Shown here: in pieces, positions 9,187 to 20,334 of the stretch
How positions within the stretch are numbered: the first letter of the stretch is position 1
Layout: each line of letters starts with the position of its first letter
Assembly: GCF_013426915.1 (NCBI RefSeq)
Contig: NZ_AP023180.1
Location: 1,798,001 to 1,862,000 of the forward strand
Reading direction: 5' to 3'
DNA length: 64,000 nt
Source of the DNA: Paraburkholderia sp. PGU19
GTDB lineage: Bacteria; Pseudomonadota; Gammaproteobacteria; Burkholderiales; Burkholderiaceae
Position numbers and translations under genes: made by a program
Notes under the pieces: model-generated
Database searches by the model: none
What the model was told of the DNA's origin: nothing
Seen by the model: the letters and a program-made list of their open reading frames with translations, nothing else

Positions 9187-9357
9187 GGCGAGGACGGCAG
9201 TCGCGCGTGAAGCGCGACGAAAGTGAATTGTCCCCAGAGATTACCGCGTTTCGGCCTGCACCGCCGGGCGCCGGTGCGGATTGCATAATTAGCGCATAAG
9301 GAACGGCTCATGCAGTGCCCGCCGTTGCATGTGCGGGAGTGCGTAGCAAATGACGTG

Positions 9358-9591
9358 CTATACGGTCATACTGCTTGCATCGATCCAGCGCACGGCCCAG
9401 TCGCGGGCATGCGCGATAGCAGCTGCTTCGTCAGTGAAGCGGAGGTCGGTGGGAAAGAAGCGGTTGGCGACGAGTTCGCCATCGCTGGAGCGCGACACGA
9501 CCACATACGGTTGCCAAGTCCCATCGCCCGCGCGCGCCGGCGCGCAGTTAAGCAAGTAGCCACGATGTGTGAATGCAGCATCAACGTGCAT
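9358..9591 (-). CDS. small conserved hypothetical protein
   Basis: A 77-residue protein with a balanced, soluble composition and the segments GYLLNCAPARAGDGTWQPYVVVSR and EAAAIAHARDWAVRWID. The pattern resembles small Burkholderia proteins of unknown function that I recall only loosely (DUF6566-like), so no function is proposed. Codon use is consistent with coding on this strand, while the overlapping plus-strand frames look random. The gene stands alone between the serine acetyltransferase and the DUF3005 gene. Confidence 0.6.
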   Translation of the reverse strand: MHVDAAFTHRGYLLNCAPARAGDGTWQPYVVVSRSSDGELVANRFFPTDLRFTDEAAAIAHARDWAVRWIDASSMTV

Positions 9592-9876
9592 GAGTCACCC
9601 GCCCCTGACTGCCTCATAGATGGTCCTTTTTGCGAGTGCGATGCCGTGTTTCGAGGCAGTCCATGAGACTGCAGCGGTCATGCTCTTGTGTGCGATGCTG
9701 CACTCGAACCAGAATCATACTCTGTAGGAAAAGGGCGTCCACCAAAAAAATAGTAAAAATTCGCGGGTTGCCCTAAGCGCCGTCGCGCGTGGATTCCAAC
9801 GTGATTGGGCGCTCACGCGGAACGAGTTTTGCTCGCTCCCAATGCTTTGAAGGCATGAGTCAAGGAGGGCGTAAAG

Positions 9877-10326
9877 ATGAGCCTCAACACCCGCAAGATA
9901 CCCGCGACGCAATCGGGCACCGACGTCGCGCGCAGCGCCGAAATGCACAACGACCGCACGCACGACAGCACGGTGGATACCGACAGCAAGAATCACGAAG
10001 CCGCGCGCATCGCAGGACACGCGCCGATCGGCCCGGATGAGATCACGACCAGCAACGCATCGCTCGTCAACAGCGTGCCCGACAACCCGTATGCGGAACT
10101 GGCGGGATTCGACAGCCGCATCGGCGGAAACCATCTGCTGCTCGCGCTGGAACCGGGCTACCGCGTGATCGACAAGGGCATGACGGTACCCGAGCCCGTC
10201 GAGCACTTCGACGACCGCTTTCATGAAGCCAGCACGCAAGTGGGCCAACGCACGCGCGGGCGCGTGCATTTCGCGCTCAATCATCAACGGCCGATGCGCG
10301 TGATAGAACTCGAGCGCGTCAAATGA
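9877..10326 (+). CDS. DUF3005 domain protein
   Basis: A 149-residue hydrophilic protein with a low-complexity, Asp/Thr/His-rich N-terminal third and a conserved core (ITTSNASLVNSVPD, FDSRIGGNHLLLALEPGYRV). The C-terminal segment is GRVHFALNHQRPMRVIELE. I recognise this as the Burkholderia-restricted DUF3005 family, whose function is unknown. The start at 9877 is fixed by an excellent AAGGAGG at 9862-9868. A longer reading frame on the opposite strand (9715-10422) is a shadow. No operon partner is evident. Confidence 0.75.
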   Translation: MSLNTRKIPATQSGTDVARSAEMHNDRTHDSTVDTDSKNHEAARIAGHAPIGPDEITTSNASLVNSVPDNPYAELAGFDSRIGGNHLLLALEPGYRVIDKGMTVPEPVEHFDDRFHEASTQVGQRTRGRVHFALNHQRPMRVIELERVK

Positions 10327-10499
10327 CGCGATATGTCTGTCGCACGATGCGTCGTCGCATGGCGCGTCGTGCGCCTTCGCGTTTGTACGAATGTCGATGC
10401 GATTCGAAACTCCTGGTTTCATGACTTCGTCGCACGCACATCTTTTTCGCGTTTGAAACGATCAGCACAATCGGCGCAATTCCATCCACGGAGCACCAG

Positions 10500-11105
10500 A
10501 TGAGCAAAATCGTCGTGATTGGCGCAACGGGCACGCTCGGCCAGGCCGTCGCCGCCGAACTGAAAGCGCGGCATGAAGTGATCGAAGTCGGCGCAACGCG
10601 TGGCGCGCATCAGGTCGACAGCACGGACCCGGCGAGCGTCGAACGGCTGTTTCAAACCATCGGCAAAGTGGATGGCGTCGTTACGACGACGGGCAAGGTC
10701 CACTTCGGCCCGTTGCCCGAGATGACCGTCGAGCAGTTCTGGGTCGGTCTCCGTGACAAGCTGATGGGACAGATCAATGTCGTGCTCGCCGCGCAAAAGT
10801 ACGTGAACGACAACGGCTCGTTCACACTGACGAGCGGCATTCTCGCCGACGAGCCGATCAACCTGGGCGTCAGCGCAACGACAGTCAATCTCGCGCTCGA
10901 AGGCTTCGTGCGCGGCGCGGCGATCGAACTGCCGCGCGGCATTCGCATCAATGTCGTGAGTCCGACAGTGCTGACGGAATCGATGGAAAGCTATGCGCCG
11001 TTTTTCCGCGGCTTCGAACCTGTCGATGCGAAGAAGGCGGCGCAGGCGTATCTGCGCAGCGTCGAGGGTGCGCAAACGGGACGCGTGTATCGCGTTGGTT
11101 ACTAG
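10500..11105 (+). CDS. atypical short-chain dehydrogenase/reductase
   Basis: A 201-residue Rossmann-fold protein beginning with VVIGATGTLGQAVAAEL, a nucleotide-binding motif of the SDR superfamily, and ending with the usual RINVVSPTVL segment. The position that normally carries the catalytic YxxxK reads GVSATTVNLALEGF, so both Tyr and Lys are absent. Short SDR-like proteins of this kind are common in proteobacteria and are mostly of unknown substrate. It is monocistronic, with a strong terminator directly downstream. Confidence 0.8.
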   Translation: MSKIVVIGATGTLGQAVAAELKARHEVIEVGATRGAHQVDSTDPASVERLFQTIGKVDGVVTTTGKVHFGPLPEMTVEQFWVGLRDKLMGQINVVLAAQKYVNDNGSFTLTSGILADEPINLGVSATTVNLALEGFVRGAAIELPRGIRINVVSPTVLTESMESYAPFFRGFEPVDAKKAAQAYLRSVEGAQTGRVYRVGY

Positions 11106-11128
11106 AACGTTCGATTGACGTCTGTTAG

Positions 11129-11157
11129 CGAGCGCACGTTGCCGTGCGCTCGTTTTT
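11129..11157 (+). terminator. intrinsic terminator of the SDR gene
   Basis: CGAGCGCACG (11129-11138), loop TTGC and CGTGCGCTCG (11143-11152) form a perfect 10-bp stem followed by five T residues. It lies between the convergent SDR and dehydratase genes. Confidence 0.85.
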
Positions 11158-11178
11158 CATTGCGCGACGCCTGTCGCT

Positions 11179-12930
<1,752 letters not shown>

Positions 12931-12938
12931 TTCGACTC

Positions 12939-13844
12939 CTACCGGCGCTGCTCCTTCACTCGCGACACAATCTGCGTCGGGCTCACGAACTGCAGCGCAA
13001 TCAATACCCAGATCAGCGTGATCGCCATGTAGATCATCGCCATTGCGTCGATCGACTGCGGCGCGCGCACGCCCGTTGAAAATACAGCGTAGTACAACGC
13101 GACGACGAGCGTTTGCGTCGCCGGCCCCGCCGTAAAGAACGTCAGTTCGAACATGCCGATGGTGCGAACCAGCACCAGCAGACCGGCGGCCAGCATGCCG
13201 GGCACCAGCAAGGGCAGCAGAATATAGCGGAAATAGCGGAACGTATTCGCGCCGAAGATACGCGCCGCCGATTCCAGATTCGGATCGATCTGCTCGATGA
13301 ACGGCGTCATCACGAGAATGACGAACGGCAACGCGGGCACCAGGTTCGCGAGAATCACGCCGGACAGCGTGCCCGCCAGCCCGATCTTGTACATCACGGT
13401 CGCCATCGGAATACCGTATGTGACGGGCGGCACCATCAACGGAAGCAGGAAAACGAGCATCGCGAACCGCTTGCCGCGAAACTGCACGCGTGCGAGCGCG
13501 TATGCGGCAGGCACGCCGAGCAAAATGGACAGCAGCACCACCGCGCCGACCACTTCGACCGTCACCCACAACACAGCCGCGAGCTGGAAGTCGCTCCACG
13601 CCTGCGCATACCAGTGCAGCGTGAAGCCTTGCGGCAGCAGCGTGCCGAACCAGCGCGTCGCGATCGAATTGACGGCAACGGTGGCGATCAGCAGCACGAT
13701 GTTCAGCAGGAAGAAAATCATCGCGCCCCAGACGAGCGCCTTGTAGATGCGGTCACGCAAACTGACATGCGGTTTCATCGATTTCACCGATTGCCCTTGC
13801 GGCGCAGCGGGCCACGGATGCGCGACTTGATGATCGGTTGCCAT
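12939..13844 (-). CDS. ABC transporter permease (binding-protein-dependent)
   Basis: Inner-membrane permease of 301 residues with about six transmembrane segments. It carries the BPD-transport EAA loop [23 protein letters not shown] at about residues 200-222, the site that contacts the ATPase. The N-terminus has about 30 polar cytoplasmic residues. Its ATG overlaps the stop codon of the upstream permease (TGATG), so the two are translationally coupled. With its partner it resembles PotC/Fe3+-type permeases rather than classical sugar importers. Substrate inferred as a sugar acid or oligosaccharide from the catabolic neighbours. Confidence 0.9.
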   Translation of the reverse strand: MATDHQVAHPWPAAPQGQSVKSMKPHVSLRDRIYKALVWGAMIFFLLNIVLLIATVAVNSIATRWFGTLLPQGFTLHWYAQAWSDFQLAAVLWVTVEVVGAVVLLSILLGVPAAYALARVQFRGKRFAMLVFLLPLMVPPVTYGIPMATVMYKIGLAGTLSGVILANLVPALPFVILVMTPFIEQIDPNLESAARIFGANTFRYFRYILLPLLVPGMLAAGLLVLVRTIGMFELTFFTAGPATQTLVVALYYAVFSTGVRAPQSIDAMAMIYMAITLIWVLIALQFVSPTQIVSRVKEQRR

Positions 13845-14731
13845 CAGCCCTTACCTCCCGTCGCCGGTCCACTGTAGAAGAAGCGGCGCGCGCCGAGCAT
13901 CGCGGCGACGATCACCAGTTGCACGAAACCCATCACGATCGCGATCGCCGACGCAAGCGAGTAATCGTAGCTCTCGAATGCTGCTTCCGCAGCGGCAATC
14001 GACATCACACGCGTCGGCCCCGCGGGCGCGCCGAGCAATACCGCCGATGGAAACACCGAAAACGCCTGCACGAAGGAAAGACACGCGGCCATCGTCAGCC
14101 CCGGCACGAGCAACGGCAGATAGATCTGCCGGAACTGCTGCCAGGGGTTTGCGCCAAGCGTCGCGGCGGCACTCGCGAGCGTCGGATCGATGCCCGTCAC
14201 GTATGAGAGCGTCAGCAGAAACGCGAACGGAAAACCCGACACGACCAGCGAAATCAGCACGCCCCAGAAGTTGTGCGTGAGGCGCACTTCGTCGGTGTAG
14301 AGATGCAGCCCTTGCAGCGCCTGCGGAAACCAGCCGTTCGGACCGAAGTAAGTGAGCATGCCGTCCGCGATCAGCACGGTACCGAGCGTGATGGGAATCA
14401 CGAGCAGCGTCGTCACGAACTTCTGATACGGCGACGGACGGCGCAGCGCAAACGCAACCGGCACCGATATGCCGACGTTGATCAATGTGGCAGGCACAGC
14501 GAGCTTCAGCGTGACGATGATGGTCGGCCACATCGACGTGTCGCTGAAGAACTTCGCGTAGTTCGCCCACATGCCGCCGCCTTCCATCGGACTGAAGGAC
14601 AGCGCGAGGCCGTAGACGAACGGATAGACGAACAGCGCGAGGATGAACAGCAAGGCGGGCGACACGAGCCACGCCTTGCCGTCGCGTTGCGCGACGGGTG
14701 TCGCTGCGGCGGCGGGCGTCAGCGTGCTCAT
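13844..14731 (-). CDS. ABC transporter permease (binding-protein-dependent)
   Basis: Second permease of the importer, 295 residues with about six membrane spans and an EAA-type loop ASAAATLGANPWQQFRQIYLPLL. It starts at the ATG at 14731, whose first four bases overlap the stop of the ATPase gene (ATGA), and its stop overlaps the start of the other permease. A longer upstream frame is simply the ATPase region read out of phase. The three genes therefore form one tightly coupled translation unit. The PotB/ThiP-like architecture indicates the Fe3+/polyamine/thiamine superfamily of importers. Confidence 0.9.
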   Translation of the reverse strand: MSTLTPAAAATPVAQRDGKAWLVSPALLFILALFVYPFVYGLALSFSPMEGGGMWANYAKFFSDTSMWPTIIVTLKLAVPATLINVGISVPVAFALRRPSPYQKFVTTLLVIPITLGTVLIADGMLTYFGPNGWFPQALQGLHLYTDEVRLTHNFWGVLISLVVSGFPFAFLLTLSYVTGIDPTLASAAATLGANPWQQFRQIYLPLLVPGLTMAACLSFVQAFSVFPSAVLLGAPAGPTRVMSIAAAEAAFESYDYSLASAIAIVMGFVQLVIVAAMLGARRFFYSGPATGGKG

Positions 14732-15807
14732 GACGGCTCTCCCTCGTAGACCAGCGTGCGCGACGGCGGCACGCGCAGCGTGACGCGCTCGCCTTCGGCA
14801 AACTCGCCCGCAACGCGCGCCCACAATTCGCCGAACGCACTCTTCACACGAATCAGCGAATCGCGGCCACCGTATTCGACCGTCGTGACCTGCGCGTCGA
14901 ACGCGTTTTCCGAGCCGGGCGCGGCGCGCTCCATGTCCTCGGGACGCATCGCGACGGAAACACGCTTGCTGTTGAAGCCATCCATGGCCGTGCCGATCAG
15001 CCGCACACCGTTCGCTTCGACGGCCACGCCTTCACCCTGCGTGCCTTCGAGCGTGAACGGCAGTACATTGCGGTAGCCCATGAAACGCGCGACGTGCAGG
15101 TTCTTCGGCCGCCCGTAAACTTCCTTCGGCGTCGCGACCTGCTGTACGACGCCCTCTTTCATCACGACAATGCGGTCGGCCATCGACAGCGCTTCGTCCT
15201 GGTCGTGCGTCACGTAGATGGTCGCGCGATCCAGCTGGCTATGAATGCGGCGAATCTCGGCGCGCATTTCGATGCGCAGTTTCGTGTCGAGATTCGACAG
15301 CGGTTCGTCCATCAGAATGAGCGGCGGCTCGATCACAATGGCGCGCGCAATCGCGACACGCTGCTGCTGACCGCCCGACAACTGCCCCGGCAGCTTCTTC
15401 TCATGCCCGACCAGTTGCACGAGTTGCAGCGCTTCTCGTGCGCGCTTCACTGTTTCCGCCTTCGCGATGCCGCGCATCTTCAGGCCGAAGCCGACGTTGT
15501 CGAGCACCGACATATGCGGAAACAGCGCGTAGTTCTGAAACACCATGCCGAACCCGCGCTTCTCGGGCGGCAGCACGTCGATACGTTTTTCGTCGAGCCA
15601 GATGCCGCCGCCCGACAGCGGCTGCAAGCCCGCGATACAGTTGAGCGCCGTCGACTTGCCGCAGCCCGACGGCCCGAGCAACGCGATGAATTCACCGCGG
15701 CGAATATTCAGATCGAGACCCTGCAGCGCGGCCACCGACACCCCTTCAGCATTCACGAAACTGCGGCTGACGGACTCGAGGCGCAACTGTTCAAAGTGAT
15801 GCTTCAT
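14728..15807 (-). CDS. ABC transporter ATP-binding protein (PotA/FbpC type)
   Basis: Cytoplasmic ATPase of the importer, 359 residues. Walker A GPSGCGKST lies near residues 45-53, then the Q-loop MVFQNYALFPHM, the signature LSGGQQQRVAIARA, Walker B LILMDEPLSNLD and the H-loop YVTHDQ. The C-terminal third is a TOBE regulatory domain (VAMRPEDME, VTLRVPPSRTLVYEGE). The ATG at 15807 has AGGGAAG a few bases upstream; an in-frame codon 24 nt further upstream is less likely. The gene follows the binding-protein gene with a 152-nt gap. Confidence 0.92.
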   Translation of the reverse strand: MKHHFEQLRLESVSRSFVNAEGVSVAALQGLDLNIRRGEFIALLGPSGCGKSTALNCIAGLQPLSGGGIWLDEKRIDVLPPEKRGFGMVFQNYALFPHMSVLDNVGFGLKMRGIAKAETVKRAREALQLVQLVGHEKKLPGQLSGGQQQRVAIARAIVIEPPLILMDEPLSNLDTKLRIEMRAEIRRIHSQLDRATIYVTHDQDEALSMADRIVVMKEGVVQQVATPKEVYGRPKNLHVARFMGYRNVLPFTLEGTQGEGVAVEANGVRLIGTAMDGFNSKRVSVAMRPEDMERAAPGSENAFDAQVTTVEYGGRDSLIRVKSAFGELWARVAGEFAEGERVTLRVPPSRTLVYEGEPS

Positions 15808-15959
15808 GATCGCTTCCCTACGATGTTGCATGGCCGCGCCCTATGGCACTCCATAAGGCGCGCCGACACATATCGCCGATGCCCGCGAGGCGTCATGCAC
15901 GCCCTGCGCGGCACCGGCTGCTCCGCTTTGCGCGGTGATGGGTACGCGTTGGTATGAAC

Positions 15960-17150
15960 TTACTTGGTCTTTTGCGCGCCCACTTCGCGGTCCCACTTCT
16001 GGAATGCCGCGACCATCGCTGCCGCGCTCAGCGGCTGAACGTGCGGACGATCGGCAAGCAGTTTCGCGTATTCCGGACGGCCGAACTTCTTCAGCACGTC
16101 CTGGCTGTGCTCGGGCGCTTGCGCTTCCGTGACGCCCTTGATGGCCGGACCCGGATAGAAATAGCCGTCGTCATAGGTCAAGGCCTGCTGCGCCGGCTCC
16201 AGCATGAAGTTCATCAGCTTGTAGAGCGTGTCGAGCTTTTCTTTCGGCACGCCTTTCGGAATCACCATGAAGTGCGCGTCGTTGACCCACGTCATGTTGT
16301 CGAACGCCTGCACCTTGAATTCAGCCGGCACGATGCCGAGCGCGCGCGGGTTGATGTCCCAGCCCGTCACGGTGACGGTCATGTCGCGCGTGCCTTCGCC
16401 CAGTTCCTTCATCACCGCCGACGTGCCGCCCGGGTAGTAAGGAATGCAGTCGTTCAACTGCTTGAGGAACGCCCAGGTCTTATCCCAGCCATTGACGGGG
16501 TCTTTCGGGTCCTTGTCGCCGAGCACGTACGGCAAGCCCATCAGGAATGTACGGCCCGGACCGGAGTTGGCCGGACGCGCGTAGATCAGCTTGTTCGGAT
16601 GCGCCTTGCACCATTGCAGGAGTTGATCCGGCGTCTTGGGCGGATCGCTGACTTTGGCGGGGTTGTATTCGATCAGCGGGCCGGCCGGCATATACGCGAC
16701 TTCGAGACCGAAGCCCTGCGCGAGATCCTGCATCTTGCGCGGACCGGGCGCGTACTTGTCGAGCACGCCGGGAAATGCCGCGTTGTTCTCCGGCAGCAGC
16801 TTGACCCACAGGTTCTGCTCGATACCAGCCGCAAGCGCGTCGGTGCCTGTCAAAACGAGGTCGATATCTGAACGGCCAGCCGCCTGCATTGCCTTGATCT
16901 TGCCGGGCAACTGCGGCGCGGGCGCGTTCGTATAGGTGATGTTGGAAACGAGATTCGGGTACTTGGCCTTGAAGGCTTCAAAGCCCTTTTGTGTCAACTG
17001 GAGATCGCCCGCGACGTCGACGATGTTGATCGTGACTGCATCCGCCGCTCGCGCCGATTGCGTGAACCCTGCTACTGCTGCGCCAACGGCTACGCACAGT
17101 GCGGCCACCTTCAGTGGCAACTTCGCTGACACCTTGCCAGAAAAAGCCAT
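15960..17150 (-). CDS. periplasmic solute-binding protein of the ABC importer
   Basis: Extracellular binding protein of 396 residues with a Sec signal peptide (positively charged MAFSGKVSAKLPLK, hydrophobic core, cleavage likely after ARA-A near residue 35). The mature part has the two-lobe pattern of bacterial extracellular solute-binding proteins (family 1/8, PotD/Fbp-like): VDLVLTGTDAL, GWDINPRALG, MVIPKGVPKEKL. The start is backed by GAGGAG upstream and by a good sigma-70-like promoter at 17231-17260. It is the first gene of the transporter operon, ahead of the ATPase, two permeases and the aldonate dehydratase. Confidence 0.9.
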   Translation of the reverse strand: MAFSGKVSAKLPLKVAALCVAVGAAVAGFTQSARAADAVTINIVDVAGDLQLTQKGFEAFKAKYPNLVSNITYTNAPAPQLPGKIKAMQAAGRSDIDLVLTGTDALAAGIEQNLWVKLLPENNAAFPGVLDKYAPGPRKMQDLAQGFGLEVAYMPAGPLIEYNPAKVSDPPKTPDQLLQWCKAHPNKLIYARPANSGPGRTFLMGLPYVLGDKDPKDPVNGWDKTWAFLKQLNDCIPYYPGGTSAVMKELGEGTRDMTVTVTGWDINPRALGIVPAEFKVQAFDNMTWVNDAHFMVIPKGVPKEKLDTLYKLMNFMLEPAQQALTYDDGYFYPGPAIKGVTEAQAPEHSQDVLKKFGRPEYAKLLADRPHVQPLSAAAMVAAFQKWDREVGAQKTK

Positions 17151-17230
17151 TTCGTCTCCTCGCCTCTTTGTATGGAACGTCCGCCGACGGGATGCGCGGC
17201 GCTGACGTGTTACGGGCTGCTAGTGGGTGA

Positions 17231-17260
17231 AACATAACGAACGGGCACGCATGATGTCAA
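17231..17260 (-). promoter_or_regulatory. sigma-70-like promoter of the ABC importer operon
   Basis: On the minus strand TTGACA (17255-17260) is followed by an 18-nt spacer and TATGTT (17231-17236), about 80 nt upstream of the binding-protein start. The -35 box is a perfect consensus and the -10 box matches four of six. Confidence 0.6.
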
Positions 17261-17400
17261 GCAAATTTTAGCCTGACGCGTTCATCGCGCGATGACCTTT
17301 CAAATTCTTCAAGTCCTTTTATGGTAAGGATTTCAGCCGGTTTTGCCGATTCGTCCGTTCGGCATAGGGAGAACACCAAGATATGACTTGTTAGGCAACT

Positions 17401-18351
17401 TCAGCCGCCGCGCAAGCCCTGCGTATTCACGTACAGCGAATACAGGCCGTGGCTCGCGGCCATGAACAGGCGGTTGCGATGCCTGCCGCCAAAGCACACG
17501 TTCGCGCAGCGCTCCGGCAACGCAATATGCCCGAGCGCTTCGCCTTGCGGCGAGAACACCCGCACGCCGTCGAGTTCGTCGGTACCCATGCCCCAGCCGC
17601 ACCACAGGTTGCCGTGAATATCGATTCGAAAACCGTCCGGCGTGCCGTCCTGTGCGTCGATCAGGACGCGGTTATTCGCCAGCGTCCGCCCTTCGCCGAC
17701 CACATCGAATGCGCGGATCGTGCGCGGTTTCGAACGTGATTCAACGATGTACAGCACGGATTCATCCGGCGAAAACGCGAGGCCGTTCGGGCCGATCACT
17801 TCGTCGCAGACCATCGTCACTTCGCCCGTCTGCCCGTCCACGCGATACACGTTTTGGGGCAGCTCCGGCTCCTGCTTCTCGCCTTCATAGAAGCTGTCGA
17901 TGCCGAACGAAGGATCGGTAAACCAGACCGAGCCATCCGACTTCACGACGACATCGTTCGGCGAATTGAAGCGCTTGCCCTCGTAGCGGTCGGCGATCAC
18001 GGTGATCGAACCGTCGTATTCGGTGCGCGTGACGCGTCGCGTCAGATGCTCGCAGGTGACGAGCCGCCCTTCGCGGTCGCGTGAATTGCCGTTCGCGTTG
18101 TTCGACGGCCGGCGAAACGGCGTCACCGCGCCGGTCTCTTCGTCCCAGCGCAGGATCCGGTTATTCGGAATGTCGCTCCACAGCACGTAGCGGCCATCGC
18201 CGAACCACACGGGCCCCTCGGACCAGCGCGCGCCCTGATACAGGCACTCGACGGAAGCCGAGGCGAGGCGAAATGCATCGAAGCGGGGATCGAAACTACG
18301 AATGGAGGGGTCGGGATAGCGGCGCTGGTTCGGGTGGCTGAGTTCGGTCAT
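17401..18351 (-). CDS. SMP-30/gluconolactonase-family lactonase
   Basis: Six-bladed beta-propeller lactonase of 316 residues, expected to open an aldonolactone to the aldonate consumed by the dehydratase downstream. The divalent-metal ligands of the SMP-30 family are visible in WSEGPVWF (Glu), FNSPNDVVV (Asn), GPNGLAFSPDES (Asn) and GTPDGFRIDIHGNLWCG (Asp). The ATG at 18351 (MTELSHPNQ) starts the conserved part; a 35-codon upstream extension is unlikely. It lies 114 nt after the dioxovalerate dehydrogenase and 250 nt before the importer operon, which has its own promoter. Confidence 0.9.
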   Translation of the reverse strand: MTELSHPNQRRYPDPSIRSFDPRFDAFRLASASVECLYQGARWSEGPVWFGDGRYVLWSDIPNNRILRWDEETGAVTPFRRPSNNANGNSRDREGRLVTCEHLTRRVTRTEYDGSITVIADRYEGKRFNSPNDVVVKSDGSVWFTDPSFGIDSFYEGEKQEPELPQNVYRVDGQTGEVTMVCDEVIGPNGLAFSPDESVLYIVESRSKPRTIRAFDVVGEGRTLANNRVLIDAQDGTPDGFRIDIHGNLWCGWGMGTDELDGVRVFSPQGEALGHIALPERCANVCFGGRHRNRLFMAASHGLYSLYVNTQGLRGG

Positions 18352-18465
18352 GGCGCTGTCAGAGCAACGCCGGGCGTCGAATCGATCGACGCCCGGCGTT
18401 CGTGGTGGTGACTGGTTATTGGTAATGATGCTGCTTGAAACGCTGTCGCGATTCAACTCAAGCCG

Positions 18466-20046
18466 TCACGCCTGCGCCGGCTTGCCGTCGCGCAGACGCC
18501 AGAGCTTCAGCGGATTGTCGTCGTGCAGCGATTGCGGCAGCAATTCGGCGGGCAGGTCCTGGTAGCAGACGGGACGCAGGAAGCGCTCGATCGCCGTCGC
18601 GCCGACCGAGGTCGCGCGCGGATCGGATGTCGCCGGGAACGGGCCGCCGTGCACCATTGCATACGACACTTCGACGCCCGTCGGAAAGCCGTTCGCCAGA
18701 ATGCGGCCGGCCTTGCGCTCGAGCGTCGGCAGGAGGCGCCGCGCGATGTCGTAGTCTTCGGGTTCGATCTGCAGCGTTGCCGTGAGCTGGCCCTCGAGGT
18801 ATTCGGCCACCTTCATCATTTCCTCTATGTCCGCGCACGTGACGATCAGCGAAGTCGGCCCAAAAATCTCGTCTTCGAGTTCCGCGGATGTCAGGAACTG
18901 TATCGCCGAGGTCTGGAACAGCGCGGGCAGCGCGGCGCAGGTCGCATCCGACGACGTGCCGCGCGCAATGCTCTGCACGCCGCGCTGCTCGGTGCGATGC
19001 GTAATGCCACCCTGATACGCGCTGGCGATGCCGGGCGTGAGCATCGTCTGCGCACTCTTTTGCGCGAGTGCCTTTGCTGCGGCATCGATAAATATCTGCT
19101 TGTTCGGTCCGTCGAGAAGCAGCACGAGACCAGGATTCGTGCAGAACTGTCCGACGCCGAGCGTGACCGATTCGATAAAGCCGGTCGCGATCTGATCCGC
19201 GCGCTTTGCAAGCGCGCCGGGCAGCACGAAGAACGGGTTGATGCTGCTCATCTCGGCAAACACAGGAATCGGCTCGCGGCGCTTCTGCGCAAGATTCAGG
19301 AGCGCAAGGCCGCCGGCGCGCGAACCGGTGAAGCCGACCGACTTGATCGCTGGATGCTGGACGAGTGCTTCGCCGATCTCATTGCCCGCGCCGACCACAA
19401 GCGAGAATACGCCCTCGTGCAGACCGCAATCGGCGACGGATTTCTGAATGGCGCGGCCAACCAGTTCAGACGTACCGAGGTGCGCCGGGTGCGCCTTCAC
19501 GACAACCGGGCAACCCGCCGCGAGCGCCGATGCCGTATCGCCGCCCGCTACGGAAAACGCGAGCGGAAAATTGCTCGCTCCGAACACGCCGACGGGACCA
19601 ACGGGAATCTTGTGCAAACGCAAGTCGGGACGCGGCAGCGGTTTGCGTTCCGGCTGAGCGGAATCAAGCGTCGCGGTGAGCCAGCGGCCTTCGCGCACCA
19701 GCGATGCGAACAGCTTGAGTTGCCCGACGGTACGCGCCCGTTCGCCTTCGAGCCGCGCCTTGGGCAACGCGGATTCGGCCTGCGCGCGCTCGATCAATGC
19801 GTCGCCGAGCCCGAGGATGTTCTCGGCAATGGTCTCGAGAAAATGCGCGCGAATTTCGAGCGACGTCTGACGGTACGAGTCGAACGCGAGCGCGGCCAGT
19901 GTGCACGCGCGATCCACTTCGACCGCGCCGCCCGCACCGAACTCGGGTTCGATTTCCATGTTGCGCGCCGGGTCGAACGCGCGCAGCGTGCCCTTGGTGC
20001 CGCGCACCTCGGACCCGCCGATCAGCATGTCTCCGGTAATGTGCAT
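18466..20046 (-). CDS. 2,5-dioxovalerate (alpha-ketoglutaric semialdehyde) dehydrogenase, NADP+
   Basis: Aldehyde dehydrogenase of 526 residues that oxidises alpha-ketoglutaric semialdehyde to 2-oxoglutarate, the last step of non-phosphorylative pentose and hexarate catabolism. Catalytic Glu lies in VFAEMSSINP and catalytic Cys in GQFCTNPG. The GASNFPLAFSVAGGDTASALAAG segment and overall length are typical of the NADP-dependent KGSADH branch rather than general ALDHs. It heads the sugar-acid gene run. The intervening keto-deoxy-acid dehydratase of the pathway is not in this window. Confidence 0.9.
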   Translation of the reverse strand: MHITGDMLIGGSEVRGTKGTLRAFDPARNMEIEPEFGAGGAVEVDRACTLAALAFDSYRQTSLEIRAHFLETIAENILGLGDALIERAQAESALPKARLEGERARTVGQLKLFASLVREGRWLTATLDSAQPERKPLPRPDLRLHKIPVGPVGVFGASNFPLAFSVAGGDTASALAAGCPVVVKAHPAHLGTSELVGRAIQKSVADCGLHEGVFSLVVGAGNEIGEALVQHPAIKSVGFTGSRAGGLALLNLAQKRREPIPVFAEMSSINPFFVLPGALAKRADQIATGFIESVTLGVGQFCTNPGLVLLLDGPNKQIFIDAAAKALAQKSAQTMLTPGIASAYQGGITHRTEQRGVQSIARGTSSDATCAALPALFQTSAIQFLTSAELEDEIFGPTSLIVTCADIEEMMKVAEYLEGQLTATLQIEPEDYDIARRLLPTLERKAGRILANGFPTGVEVSYAMVHGGPFPATSDPRATSVGATAIERFLRPVCYQDLPAELLPQSLHDDNPLKLWRLRDGKPAQA

Positions 20047-20121
20047 GTCCTGCTCCTGTCGATGGCTGCGCGGCAGGAACGCATGTCGCGTCGCGCGGCC
20101 GGAAATCCAAATAGTGCGACG

Positions 20122-20325
20122 TCAAGAATGGGCGGACGATTCCGCGAGACGGCGCTCGAAGTCGAGCAAAGCCAGCGTCGCAACTTCGATCTTCGCATGA
20201 TGTTCAGGCGACGTCGAACGCAACCTTGGCAGGATTCGCCCTATGTCCGCGAGCTTCGACAACGTGACCACGTCGTGCAGCACGCGTATCAGCGAAATGT
20301 CGTCGCGCAGGGTTTCGAGCGGCAT
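20122..20325 (-). CDS. small hypothetical protein
   Basis: A 67-residue, mostly helical, charged protein (TLRDDISLIRVLHDVVTLSKL, HHAKIEVATLALLDFERRL). Composition and codon use look coding, but no family is recognised. Its ATG lies 9 nt after the stop of another short gene (20335-20508) on the same strand without a clear Shine-Dalgarno, suggesting translational coupling. Function unknown; could be a lineage-specific regulator or remnant. Confidence 0.45.
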   Translation of the reverse strand: MPLETLRDDISLIRVLHDVVTLSKLADIGRILPRLRSTSPEHHAKIEVATLALLDFERRLAESSAHS

Positions 20326-20334
20326 CAGCGCGTG

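Noticed and set aside
9715..10422. Long minus-strand frame (235 codons) opposite the DUF3005 gene
   Set aside because: The DUF3005 frame has an ideal ribosome-binding site and recognised sequence; the opposite frame is His/Arg-rich as expected of a GC-rich shadow.
12931..13599. Extended frame making the dehydratase 806 residues long
   Set aside because: The extra part is the permease gene in another frame; a GTG with TAGGAG gives the normal family length.
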